DNA of 64,000 bases from Pseudarthrobacter polychromogenes (lineage in GTDB: Bacteria; Actinomycetota; Actinomycetes; Actinomycetales; Micrococcaceae), in the NCBI RefSeq assembly GCF_014644495.1, contig NZ_BMKU01000011.1, positions 62,001-126,000 of the forward strand, written 5' to 3'. The position numbers and the translations under genes were made by a program. Under the pieces are notes generated by a model. The model did not search any database. It was not told where the DNA came from and saw only the letters and a list, made by a program, of their open reading frames with translations. This document shows positions 51,200 through 59,369 of the stretch, piece by piece. The stretch's first letter is position 1, and every line of letters starts with the position of its first letter.

Positions 51200-53281
51200 A
51201 TGGTCAGCTACCAGCCGCACACGCAAAAGACCGCATTCCGCCATCCGGAGCCGGACCATCAGGTGGCGGCACTGCAGAGCGCAGAACTCATGGCCAGCCA
51301 GCTCAAAGGTGAGAACGCAGCAGTCCGGGAACTGCTGCTGGCGTTGTCCGTGGGTTTTGCCCTGCCGGGACCGCTGCCTTCAGACCTGCAGCGCAAGATC
51401 GACGGGAACGGTGTGGAGAGCCTTGACGCCCTGGTGCAGAGGGCAGAGTCGTCAGGCCTGTTGACTCCTGACGGGGCCGTCGTCGGCCCGGCCCGGCACG
51501 CGCTGCTCGCCGTCGCCCCCACCACCAAGGTGCATGCGCTCCAGCGGGAGCTGGTGGGCGTCTACGCGGCCAACGGCCAGCCGCTGGGAGATCTCGCCCG
51601 GGAACTGGCGCGCACCGGACTTGCCGATCCGCGGGTGGCAACCGAGCTGGAGCATGCGGCGGACAAGGCGCTGGAGCGCGATCCCGGACTGGCGTACCAG
51701 CTCTACGATGAGGCCCTGCTGGCCGGCACCGACGAGAAGGCCACAGCGGCCCGGCGTGCCCAGGCCGCGGCGGCCAACGGCGACCTCGACACGGCCACCC
51801 GCATCGTGGACACCCTGTTGGGGCAGGACAGCCCACCGGACGTCCGCCGCGCCGCGGATGTGGCAGCCGCGGTGTGGGCCCAACGGGGAATGCTGGCCCG
51901 CGGAGCGGATGTCTACAGTTGGCTGGGCCCCTCCCGCATAGGCCAATCCGCGCCCCTTGCCGCCGTTACCCTGATCGGCTGCGGCGACCTGTCCGGTGCT
52001 GAAAACATCTTCGGGGCCGACGCGCCGCCCGCGTCGCCCACGCTGCTTGCCGCCACCCTTGCCCACCTTGGAAGAGGCATCCTCCAGTCCCTGGCGGGGG
52101 ACCCGCACCAAGGACTCCAGACCCTGATCCACGCCTCAGACATGCTGAACGCGGGGGGTGCTGCGCTTCCCCTGCCGGAGACTCCGGCTGCACTGGCGGC
52201 GCTGGTGGCGCTGCACAGCGGAGAGCCGAACCTTGCGGAAACAATCTGCCGGTCCGCGGCCGCCGCCGGGCAGGGAGGCGATACCGCCAAACCGCGCCTC
52301 TTCCTGCTGCAGGCGTGGTCAGCGATGATGCAGGACAGGCTCGAGGATGCCCGGCTCGCGATCAATGAGGCATCCAAAGCGAACCACTGGCCGCTGGTGC
52401 CGCGCGATGAATTCCTCTGTTCGGCCCTGGAAGTGGGCCTTGCCCGGCGCAACGCCGATTTCCCCGAGCTCATCAAGGCCTGGGAACGGGCGCGCGAAGC
52501 GACGCTTCACACCGCCGTGGACCTGTACAGCCTGCTGCCCTGGGGGGAGCTCATGATCGCAGCCGCCCGCCTTCGGGAGGGCCGCAGGGTTGCCCCGTAC
52601 CTCAATGACGCATGGGACCTCCTGGAGCGCCTGGGCAATCCGCCGCTGTGGGCCGTGCCGCTGCACTGGGCTGCCGTCCAGGCTGCCCTGTTGAACGAAA
52701 GCCCAGCCGACCTGGCACCGCACGCAGCAGCGCTCGCCCGGGCCGCAGGGCAAAGCCACCTGGCGGCCGTACTCGCGGCGGCCGGCAAAGCGTGGGTAAC
52801 AGTTCTGGCCGAGAGGTTCCGTCCTGATGACGTCGAGGCGGCGGCACGGGGCCTGGGGCTGGTGGGAATGCCCTGGGAAGGGGCACGGCTTGCCGGCCAC
52901 GCCGCGGCCCGGGCGGACGAGCGCAAGGACATGGTGCGCCTGCTCTCCTGCGCCCGGGAACTCCACCCACAGGCCAGTTCGGCGGGCCCGGGGGCTCCGG
53001 CGTCCTCCGAAGCCCGCAACGCTCCCCCCACCGAGGCAGGTAATGGCATGCAACCAGACGGCGCAGGGCTGAGCGAGCGGGAAAAGGAAGTGGCCCGGCT
53101 GGTGCTCGACGGCAAGACCTACCGGGAAATTGGCGAGGCCATCTACATTTCCCCGCGCACCGCTGAGCACCACATTGCCCGCATGCGGCGCAGGCTGGGC
53201 GCGGAAAACCGGTCGGACCTGATGGCCAAGCTGCGCCTTGCGCTTGGCCCGGAGAACCAGGCCCATGACCAGTCCCCCTAA
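51200..53281 (+). CDS. Large LuxR-type helix-turn-helix regulator
   Basis: The 693-residue protein has a C-terminal LuxR/FixJ-type helix-turn-helix (about 623-683: LSEREKEVARLVLDGKTYREIGEAIYISPRTAEHHIARMRRRLG). The rest is a helical, Ala/Leu-rich region resembling tetratricopeptide arrays (LYDEALLAGTDEKATAARRAQAAAANGDLDTATRIVD). No Walker A motif is visible, so it is not a complete LAL/MalT-type ATPase regulator. ATG 51200 lies one base past the stop of the Hsp70-like gene, so the two are cotranscribed. It probably regulates the iniB-like gene that follows. One possibility is that its helical region is a docking site for the Hsp70-like ATPase. Confidence 0.85.
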   Translation: MVSYQPHTQKTAFRHPEPDHQVAALQSAELMASQLKGENAAVRELLLALSVGFALPGPLPSDLQRKIDGNGVESLDALVQRAESSGLLTPDGAVVGPARHALLAVAPTTKVHALQRELVGVYAANGQPLGDLARELARTGLADPRVATELEHAADKALERDPGLAYQLYDEALLAGTDEKATAARRAQAAAANGDLDTATRIVDTLLGQDSPPDVRRAADVAAAVWAQRGMLARGADVYSWLGPSRIGQSAPLAAVTLIGCGDLSGAENIFGADAPPASPTLLAATLAHLGRGILQSLAGDPHQGLQTLIHASDMLNAGGAALPLPETPAALAALVALHSGEPNLAETICRSAAAAGQGGDTAKPRLFLLQAWSAMMQDRLEDARLAINEASKANHWPLVPRDEFLCSALEVGLARRNADFPELIKAWERAREATLHTAVDLYSLLPWGELMIAAARLREGRRVAPYLNDAWDLLERLGNPPLWAVPLHWAAVQAALLNESPADLAPHAAALARAAGQSHLAAVLAAAGKAWVTVLAERFRPDDVEAAARGLGLVGMPWEGARLAGHAAARADERKDMVRLLSCARELHPQASSAGPGAPASSEARNAPPTEAGNGMQPDGAGLSEREKEVARLVLDGKTYREIGEAIYISPRTAEHHIARMRRRLGAENRSDLMAKLRLALGPENQAHDQSP

Positions 53282-53430
53282 CACCCCTAACGGGGAGGTC
53301 CCCGGTTCCCCACCAGGGGCGCCGGCGGTAAGGGGGACCGGCCCGATGCCGGTTCCCCACAAGAACAATAGGTTTGATCCAAGGCATCAGGGCCGGCGCA
53401 CCGAAATAAAGACGATCTGAGGACCAGCAC

Positions 53431-54171
53431 ATGACAGTGGCAAAGGAAGTGGTCCAGTTCCTGATGGACATCTTCGGAGACCGCCAGGCGGCCCACGACT
53501 TCCTGGATGATCCCGAAGGCGTCCTGGAGAGGCACGGCCTGGCCGGTGTCAGCTCCGCAGATGTTGACGCCGCCATGCCGGTTGTCCTGGACTACGCCCC
53601 CTTGAGCGTTACGGCTTCCACCGTTGACCGGGAGATCAGTGCCGGCACTGGCCACGCCGGGAGTGGCTGGAGCCCGCTTCCCTCCGGCGGAGGCCACGAC
53701 GACGACCACGGACAGGCGGTGGAGCAGCTCACCCACGTCGTGGCCAGCTACTCCTTCCCGTCCACACCGGATGACCGCGGCGCCACGGCGGACCAATCCC
53801 CGGCACTCAACATCTGGGCCGACGGCGACGTGGAGCAATGGTTCGACAACGACTCCGTGCCGGCTTTCGGCGACCCCGCCATCGGTGCCGGAACCGGGAT
53901 GGGATTTGCTGACATCCGGATCGACGGCCTCTTCGACCTGGACGCGGACAGCGACGCCGCGACGGTGGGCGCCGGCGGGGCCGTCCACCCGGCCACCCTG
54001 ATCGACGAATCCTTCACCGAAGAGCAGCCGACATTCGTCGAGGTGGATGTGGATACCGCCGGTGCCGGGCTCGAGTTCACGGAGGACGACGCGGCCACCA
54101 TTGACATCGACAACGACATCGACGACGCTGGCGCTGGGGAGGCGGCGGACTCCATGGACTTTGGTGCCTAG
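53431..54171 (+). CDS. IniB N-terminal domain protein with an acidic tail
   Basis: The 246-residue protein begins with the IniB N-terminal domain: VQFLMDIFGDRQAAHDFLDDPEGVLERHGLAGVSSADVDAAMPVVLDYAPL. The remainder is highly acidic and low in hydrophobic residues (many Asp, Gly and Ala, ending AGEAADSMDFGA), with no clear fold. In M. tuberculosis iniB is the first gene of iniBAC, which is induced by cell-wall inhibitors; the IniB function is not known. ATG 53431 has AGGA upstream. The IniA-like gene follows after 53 bases. The acidic tail could bind cations, the membrane surface or basic partners, which is speculation. Confidence 0.8.
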   Translation: MTVAKEVVQFLMDIFGDRQAAHDFLDDPEGVLERHGLAGVSSADVDAAMPVVLDYAPLSVTASTVDREISAGTGHAGSGWSPLPSGGGHDDDHGQAVEQLTHVVASYSFPSTPDDRGATADQSPALNIWADGDVEQWFDNDSVPAFGDPAIGAGTGMGFADIRIDGLFDLDADSDAATVGAGGAVHPATLIDESFTEEQPTFVEVDVDTAGAGLEFTEDDAATIDIDNDIDDAGAGEAADSMDFGA

Positions 54172-54224
54172 CAGCCGCCCCCGGTCCCCGAACGGTATTT
54201 AAGGCGTAGTACAGAGGACAGGCT

Positions 54225-56108
54225 GTGGCAGAAGCAGGACCGGCACACCCAGCAACTCCGGTGACGGCCGGCCAGCTGATCCAGCTTGTGGAGCACGGAC
54301 TCCAGCTCGTGGGCACCGGGGACCGGGAGGACCTCCGGAAACGCCTTGAGCTGGCATTGGGGCGGCTGAGGGATCCCAGCATCCGGATCATCGTGGTGGG
54401 TGAGTTCAAGCAAGGTAAAAGCAAGTTCATCAACGCCCTGGTGGGTGCGCCGGCCTGCCCCGTCGATGACGACGTCGCCACGTCCGTTCCCACGGTTGTC
54501 CGCTACGGGGACCCGGCCTCGGCAGCGATCCTGGTCCCCACCTCCGACGCGGACTCCGGCGATGACGGTGCCGTTGACCGCCAACCGATTCCCGTCGCCG
54601 ACCTCCCGGCTTATGTTTCCGAACAAGGCAATCCCGGCAACAGCAAGAAACTCCTGGCTGCAGAGGTATGCCTGCCCCGCAGGATCCTGGCCGGCGGGCT
54701 CGTCGTCATCGATTCACCCGGCGTGGGTGGCCTCGGGTCCGCGCACACCCTGGCCACCCTCACGGCCCTGCCCACCGCCGATGCGATGCTCCTGGTCTCG
54801 GACGCCTCCCAGGAATACACCGAACCGGAGCTGCGCTTCCTGCGGCAAGCAATGCGGATTACTCCGAACGTTGTGGGGGTGCTGACCAAGACCGACCTCT
54901 ACCCGGACTGGCGGCGGGTGGAGGAGATGGACCGCTCCCATCTCGGGAACGTAGCGCCCGGGATCCCGCTGTTTGCCGTCTCCTCCGACCTCCGCCTGGA
55001 GGCAGCACGCCTGCAGGACAGCGAGCTGAATGAGGAATCCGGCTTCCCCGCACTGGTTGCCCACCTCCGCAGCGGAATCGTGGAAGGGGCACAGCGGCTC
55101 CAAGGCCGCTCCGTGAGCCAGGACCTGCTCGCCGTCACCGAGAACCTGCGACTCTCCCTGCAATCGGAGCTTGAAGCACTCGAGAACCCTGGCGGCACAC
55201 CCCAGATGATTTCGGAGCTGGAGGCGGCCCGGGCCGAGGCTGACGACCTTCGGAAACGGACCGCACGCTGGCAGGTCACCCTCAGCGACGGCATTAGCGA
55301 CCTCATCGCCGATATGGAGTACGACCTCCGCAACCGTCTCCGCCACATCCAGCGGGAAGCTGAAGCCGCCATTGACCAGGAGGACCCGGGACCGGCCTGG
55401 ACTGATTTTTCCAAGTGGCTGGAAGTATCCACCGCGGCCGCCGTCTCTGACACCTTCGTCCTCACCAGCGAGCGGGCGCAGTCGCTGGCCGGGCAGGTGG
55501 CTGACCATTTCGCCGCGGACGAAGTCCCGTTGCCGGTGATGCAGGTGTCCCATTCCGCCGACGTGCTGGATCCCGTGGACGCGATGCCGGGGATGGACCC
55601 CGGGCACGTCAACCCCGTGCAGAAAGTGCTGATCGGCATGCGGGGCTCCTACGGAGGGGTGCTGATGTTCGGGCTCCTGACCGGCATCTTTGGTATGGCG
55701 CTGATCAACCCGTTCTCCCTGGGTGCCGGTCTCCTGCTGGGACGCAAGGCATACCGGGAAGACAAGGAAGCGCGGCTCAAGCGCCGGCAGGGGGAGGCCA
55801 AGGCCCTGGTCAGGCGGCAGCTCGACGACGTGACTTTCCAGGTGGGCAAGCAACTGAAGGACCGCCTGCGGCTGGTGCAGCGCTCCATCCGCGACCACTT
55901 CACTGAGATAGCCGACGAGCACCACCGCTCCCTGGCCGACTCGGTGTCCGCGGCACAGAAAGCCGCCAATACCTACGCCCTGGAAAAGGACGCCCGCATC
56001 AGGGACATCAAGGCTGAGCTCAAGAAGGTGGATGCACTCCACCGGTCCGCGCAGGCCGTTGCCGCCGAAGTATCCGGAACCATGATGCCGGCGGGCGGCC
56101 CCCGATGA
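54225..56108 (+). CDS. Dynamin-like GTPase, IniA-type
   Basis: The 627-residue protein is a bacterial dynamin-like GTPase. The G1 loop is GEFKQGKS (59-66), G3 is DSPG (163-166), and G4 is TKTD (221-224). Long helices follow (about 290-420), then a hydrophobic hairpin (about 475-506, GVLMFGLLTGIFGMALINPFSLGAGLLLG) that would insert into the membrane, and a C-terminal coiled coil (about 540-615). This matches mycobacterial IniA, which shapes or fuses membranes with GTP. It starts at GTG 54225 with AGGACAGG upstream and overlaps the next gene by four bases. Confidence 0.9.
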   Translation: MAEAGPAHPATPVTAGQLIQLVEHGLQLVGTGDREDLRKRLELALGRLRDPSIRIIVVGEFKQGKSKFINALVGAPACPVDDDVATSVPTVVRYGDPASAAILVPTSDADSGDDGAVDRQPIPVADLPAYVSEQGNPGNSKKLLAAEVCLPRRILAGGLVVIDSPGVGGLGSAHTLATLTALPTADAMLLVSDASQEYTEPELRFLRQAMRITPNVVGVLTKTDLYPDWRRVEEMDRSHLGNVAPGIPLFAVSSDLRLEAARLQDSELNEESGFPALVAHLRSGIVEGAQRLQGRSVSQDLLAVTENLRLSLQSELEALENPGGTPQMISELEAARAEADDLRKRTARWQVTLSDGISDLIADMEYDLRNRLRHIQREAEAAIDQEDPGPAWTDFSKWLEVSTAAAVSDTFVLTSERAQSLAGQVADHFAADEVPLPVMQVSHSADVLDPVDAMPGMDPGHVNPVQKVLIGMRGSYGGVLMFGLLTGIFGMALINPFSLGAGLLLGRKAYREDKEARLKRRQGEAKALVRRQLDDVTFQVGKQLKDRLRLVQRSIRDHFTEIADEHHRSLADSVSAAQKAANTYALEKDARIRDIKAELKKVDALHRSAQAVAAEVSGTMMPAGGPR

Positions 56109-57592
56109 CTGGTTCAACAGTTGCCGGTGCCGCTGGCCTGGTCCAGGAGGCGCTGGAAACCTACGCGGATGATCCGGCCAGCGTGGCCAGCCTCCAGCGT
56201 ATTGCCCGGAGGCTCGCGGAGCCGCTGCGTGTGGCCATTGCGGGCATGGTCAAAGCCGGCAAGTCCACCCTGCTGAACGCGATTCTCGGCGAGGAGATAG
56301 CGCCCACGGACACGGGGGAGTGCACCCGGATCATCACCTGGTACCGGCACGGGCACACTCCCCGCATCACCCTCCATCCCACCGGCGGCGAGCCCAGGGT
56401 GCTGCCGCTCAAACGCGTGGACGGCCGCCTCGTCTTCGTGCTGGGGGATGTGGACGCGGCGGATGTGGACCGGCTGGAGGTGGAGTGGCCGTCGCCGGCA
56501 CTGCGGGACATGACCCTGATTGATACCCCCGGCATCGCTTCGCTGTCCCGTGAGGTGTCCGCCCGCTCCACCGCCTTCCTGGCCCCGGCGGACACCGAGT
56601 CCGAGGCGGACGCCATCGTCTACCTGATGCGCCACATGCACGCAGCGGACGTTCGGTTCCTTGAGTCCTTCCGGGACACGGAAGCGGGCCGCTCGGGAAC
56701 GGTCAACGCAATCGCGGTACTCTCCAGGGCCGATGAGGTTGGTGGCGGCCGCATCGATTCGCTGCTCTCCGCCGGAGAAATCGCTGACAGGTACCGCCGG
56801 GACCACAACCTGCGGAAACTCGCGCTGGGCGTCGTGCCGGTGGCAGGGCTCCTTGCCCAAAGCGCGCGGACCATGCGCCAGCAGGAATTCGCCGCCCTCC
56901 AGCTGCTGGCGGGCCTGGACCGCGGCGACCGCGAGAAGGCACTGCTCTCGGCGGACAGGTTCATCCGGTCCACCATCCCGGAAGGGCTGGCGGCGGAGGC
57001 CAGGGCCTCGCTGCTGGCAAGGTTTGGCCTGTTCGGGATCCGGCTGGCCGTGGTCCTGATCTCCAGCGGATTCAATGAACCCACCCCGCTGGCCCACGAG
57101 CTGGCCCGGCGCAGCGGCCTGGATCCTTTGCTGGACCTGCTGGGCCGCCAGTTCCAGGCACGGGCCGAGGCGCTGAAGGCGCGCACGGCTTTGGTGGCGG
57201 TGGAGTCCCTGCTGCGCACCTCGCCCCGCCCGGGCACCGGGCACCTGGCTGCGGCCCTGGAGCGGCTGCAGGCCAATGCGCATGAGTTCCGCGAACTGCG
57301 GCTGCTGGCCGTCCTGCGGACCACGGGCGTGCCGCTCAGCCCCGAACTGGCGGCGGAAGCCGAGGGCCTGATCGGCGGCCGCGGCGCTGCGCCGCATATG
57401 AGGCTGGGACTGGATGCGGACACAGCGCCCGGCGACATGGCTGACGAAGCCCGCCGGTACCTGCTGCGCTGGCGCGCGGTGGCGGAGAGCCCGCTGACGG
57501 ACGGGCTGGCCCTTGATGCCTGCCGGGTTGTGGTCCGCAGCTGCGAGGGCGTGCTGGCGGAGTCGTTTGCCCGCCAGCGCCAACCGGCCTGA
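56105..57592 (+). CDS. Dynamin-like GTPase, IniC-type
   Basis: The 495-residue protein is a second dynamin-like GTPase: G1 GMVKAGKS (47-54), G2 Thr in GECTRIITWYRHG, G3 DTPG (140-143) and G4 SRAD. It has the IniC features of a shorter helical stalk and no clear membrane hairpin, so it may need the IniA-like partner to reach the membrane. The ATG overlaps the stop of the IniA-like gene in an ATGA, giving equal expression, which fits a hetero-oligomer. It ends before a bidirectional hairpin at 57599-57620. Confidence 0.9.
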   Translation: MTGSTVAGAAGLVQEALETYADDPASVASLQRIARRLAEPLRVAIAGMVKAGKSTLLNAILGEEIAPTDTGECTRIITWYRHGHTPRITLHPTGGEPRVLPLKRVDGRLVFVLGDVDAADVDRLEVEWPSPALRDMTLIDTPGIASLSREVSARSTAFLAPADTESEADAIVYLMRHMHAADVRFLESFRDTEAGRSGTVNAIAVLSRADEVGGGRIDSLLSAGEIADRYRRDHNLRKLALGVVPVAGLLAQSARTMRQQEFAALQLLAGLDRGDREKALLSADRFIRSTIPEGLAAEARASLLARFGLFGIRLAVVLISSGFNEPTPLAHELARRSGLDPLLDLLGRQFQARAEALKARTALVAVESLLRTSPRPGTGHLAAALERLQANAHEFRELRLLAVLRTTGVPLSPELAAEAEGLIGGRGAAPHMRLGLDADTAPGDMADEARRYLLRWRAVAESPLTDGLALDACRVVVRSCEGVLAESFARQRQPA

Positions 57593-57598
57593 AGGACG

Positions 57599-57620
57599 GC
57601 CGGGGGAGTGCTCTCCCGGC
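57599..57620. terminator. Bidirectional terminator hairpin between IniC-like and PLDc_N genes
   Basis: GCCGGGGGAG pairs with CTCCCGGC, with one bulged G, around a four-base TGCT loop. It lies in the 34-base gap between convergent genes. No T-run follows on either strand. Confidence 0.55.
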
Positions 57621-57626
57621 GGAGAC

Positions 57627-58019
57627 CTATTTCAGTCCGTCGTTATCGTGCTCGTCGGTCTCGTGCTTGTCTTTCCCGCCGTCGACGTCCTTGGCCTTGG
57701 CATCCAGCTCATCCTTGAGCTTCTTGAGGCGGGCGGCTTCCGCCTCCTGCCGGCGGCGGACCTCCAGGTTGCGGAGGAAGTCCGGGTCATCGTCCGGGGC
57801 GGTGGGATGGCGGTAGTCCTGCCGCTGCGGGGGTGTGCCGCGCGGCCGGCCGATCAGGAGCCAGAGGATCGCGCCCAGTACCGGCAGGACGATCATGACC
57901 ACGATCCAGGCGGGTTTGGAAATTCCGCGGGTAAGGCGCCCGTCGGTCCGGATCACGTCGACGAGGCCATACACGAAGATGGCGAGGATTGCGACGGCCA
58001 AAGCCACACGGAAGAGCAT
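57627..58019 (-). CDS. PLDc_N domain membrane protein
   Basis: The 130-residue protein has two membrane spans (VALAVAILAIFVYGLVDVI and AWIVVMIVLPVLGAILWLLIGRP) with the PLDc_N pattern, so called because it heads cardiolipin synthases. Here it stands alone, with no phospholipase D domain. The C-terminal half is a charged coiled-coil helix (RRRQEAEAARLKKLKDELDAKAKD). Stand-alone PLDc_N proteins are common in actinobacteria and have no known function. Confidence 0.85.
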   Translation of the reverse strand: MLFRVALAVAILAIFVYGLVDVIRTDGRLTRGISKPAWIVVMIVLPVLGAILWLLIGRPRGTPPQRQDYRHPTAPDDDPDFLRNLEVRRRQEAEAARLKKLKDELDAKAKDVDGGKDKHETDEHDNDGLK

Positions 58020-58081
58020 GCCATTAAGTCTATCGTCAGGAGGGGCAGGGGCCGCAGGCGGGAGGCGGCTAAACTTGAATA

Positions 58082-58393
58082 GTGGCCTTTTTGAAATATT
58101 CCCTGATCCGCCTGGCTCTCTTCGCGCCCCTGTTCGTGCTCTTCACCTTCCTGGGGCTGGGCGCCCTCATGTCCGTCATCTGCGCGGCCCTGATCGCTTT
58201 CGCCGTGAGCTACCTGTTTTTCCAGAAGCAGCGGGACGACGCCGCGGCGGCACTCCAACACCGTTTTTCCGGCAAGGCCAAGCCGCTGCGCTCCGCCGGC
58301 GAAGTCCAGGACGCGCACGCCGAGGATGCACTGCTGGACGCCAACCCCGACGTCACCATCAGCAATGATGCGAAGGGCCGCAAGCGCCCATAA
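58082..58393 (+). CDS. DUF4229 membrane protein
   Basis: The 103-residue protein begins with KYSLIRLALFAPLFVLFTFLGLG and a second span (VICAALIAFAVSYLFF), followed by a charged cytoplasmic tail, as in the actinobacterial DUF4229 family of unknown function. The GTG start at 58082 is preceded by TAAACT (58070-58075), six bases upstream, which fits a leaderless message from a -10 element. It diverges from the PLDc_N gene and converges on menA; a location beside menaquinone genes is common for it. Confidence 0.85.
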   Translation: MAFLKYSLIRLALFAPLFVLFTFLGLGALMSVICAALIAFAVSYLFFQKQRDDAAAALQHRFSGKAKPLRSAGEVQDAHAEDALLDANPDVTISNDAKGRKRP

Positions 58394-58423
58394 GCCCCGC
58401 CACCCCCTGCAGGCTTTGGTCCG

Positions 58424-59305
58424 CTAGAAGCCCCGGCTAAGCACCAGCCCCAGTGAGAACAGCAGGCTGTAGCCGAGGTTGATCAGTCCGGTCTGCTTGA
58501 GGACCGGGATAAGGCTCTTGCGCTTGCGCCCGTTGATCATCAGCCACGCGGGCATGAGGCAGGCCGGAATCAGCAGCAGCACTATCAGCATCCACGGCCG
58601 GCCGGGAGCCAGGATCACCACCAGCAGGATGGCCACGGCCAGCATCAGCACGTAGCTTTCGCGCGCATGCTTATCGCCCAGCCGGACCGCCAGGGTCTTC
58701 TTGCCGGCCTGCATGTCCGTGGGGATGTCCCGGACGTTGTTGGCCATGAGCAGGGCGGTGGCGATCAGCCCGGTGCCGATTGCACCGATGATGGCGGGCA
58801 GGTTGATCAGCCCGGCCTGCGTGTAGGTGGTGCCCAGGGTTGCCACCAGCCCGAAGAACACGAACACGAACACGTCGCCCAGGCCCATGTAGCCGTACGG
58901 GTTCTTGCCGCCGGTATAGCCCCAGGCGGCCATGACGCAGCCCAGGCCCACCAGGATCAGCCACCAGCTCTGGGTGATCACCACCAGGACCAGGCCAAAC
59001 ACCATGGCGGCCGCAAACGCAGCAAACGCCGCCCGTTTCACGTGCTCAGGGCTGGCCGCCCCGGATCCCACCAGGCGCAGCGGGCCCACGCGGTCATCAT
59101 CGGTCCCCCGGATGCCGTCCGAGTAGTCGTTGGCAAAGTTCACCCCCACCTGGAGCAGGAGGGCCACCAGCGCCGCGAGGATGGCGTTGAACAGGAGGAA
59201 CGAACCCATCTCGTAGGCTGCGGCGGAGCCGATCAGCACCGGCGCAATCGCTGCGGGCAGCGTCCGGAGCCGGGCGCCTTGGATCCATTGTGCGGCTGTA
59301 GCCAC
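58424..59305 (-). CDS. menA: 1,4-dihydroxy-2-naphthoate polyprenyltransferase
   Basis: The 293-residue protein has about eight to nine spans and the two aspartate-rich motifs of UbiA-fold prenyltransferases: NFANDYSDGIRGTDDD and NNVRDIPTD, which bind the prenyl diphosphate through Mg2+. It attaches the isoprenoid chain to 1,4-dihydroxy-2-naphthoate in menaquinone synthesis. Start is GTG 59303-59305. It lies on the minus strand downstream of menE and menB, with gaps of about 64 and 13 bases between the genes. Confidence 0.95.
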   Translation of the reverse strand: MATAAQWIQGARLRTLPAAIAPVLIGSAAAYEMGSFLLFNAILAALVALLLQVGVNFANDYSDGIRGTDDDRVGPLRLVGSGAASPEHVKRAAFAAFAAAMVFGLVLVVITQSWWLILVGLGCVMAAWGYTGGKNPYGYMGLGDVFVFVFFGLVATLGTTYTQAGLINLPAIIGAIGTGLIATALLMANNVRDIPTDMQAGKKTLAVRLGDKHARESYVLMLAVAILLVVILAPGRPWMLIVLLLIPACLMPAWLMINGRKRKSLIPVLKQTGLINLGYSLLFSLGLVLSRGF

Positions 59306-59369
59306 GTTAAGTACCTCGCGTGTGTTGGGGGCTGCAGGAGGGGGTCCTGCCGGGTGGTGCAGGTCTACT

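Noticed and set aside
53282..53430. A riboswitch in the gap before the IniB-like gene
   Set aside because: A GGACCGGCCCGATGCCGGTTCC-type hairpin and GC-rich repeats are present, but no known aptamer pattern or linked metabolite gene supports it.
54225..57592. An isoniazid resistance operon
   Set aside because: The iniBAC name comes from induction in mycobacteria. In this lineage, with Hsp70 and LuxR partners, no drug link can be claimed.
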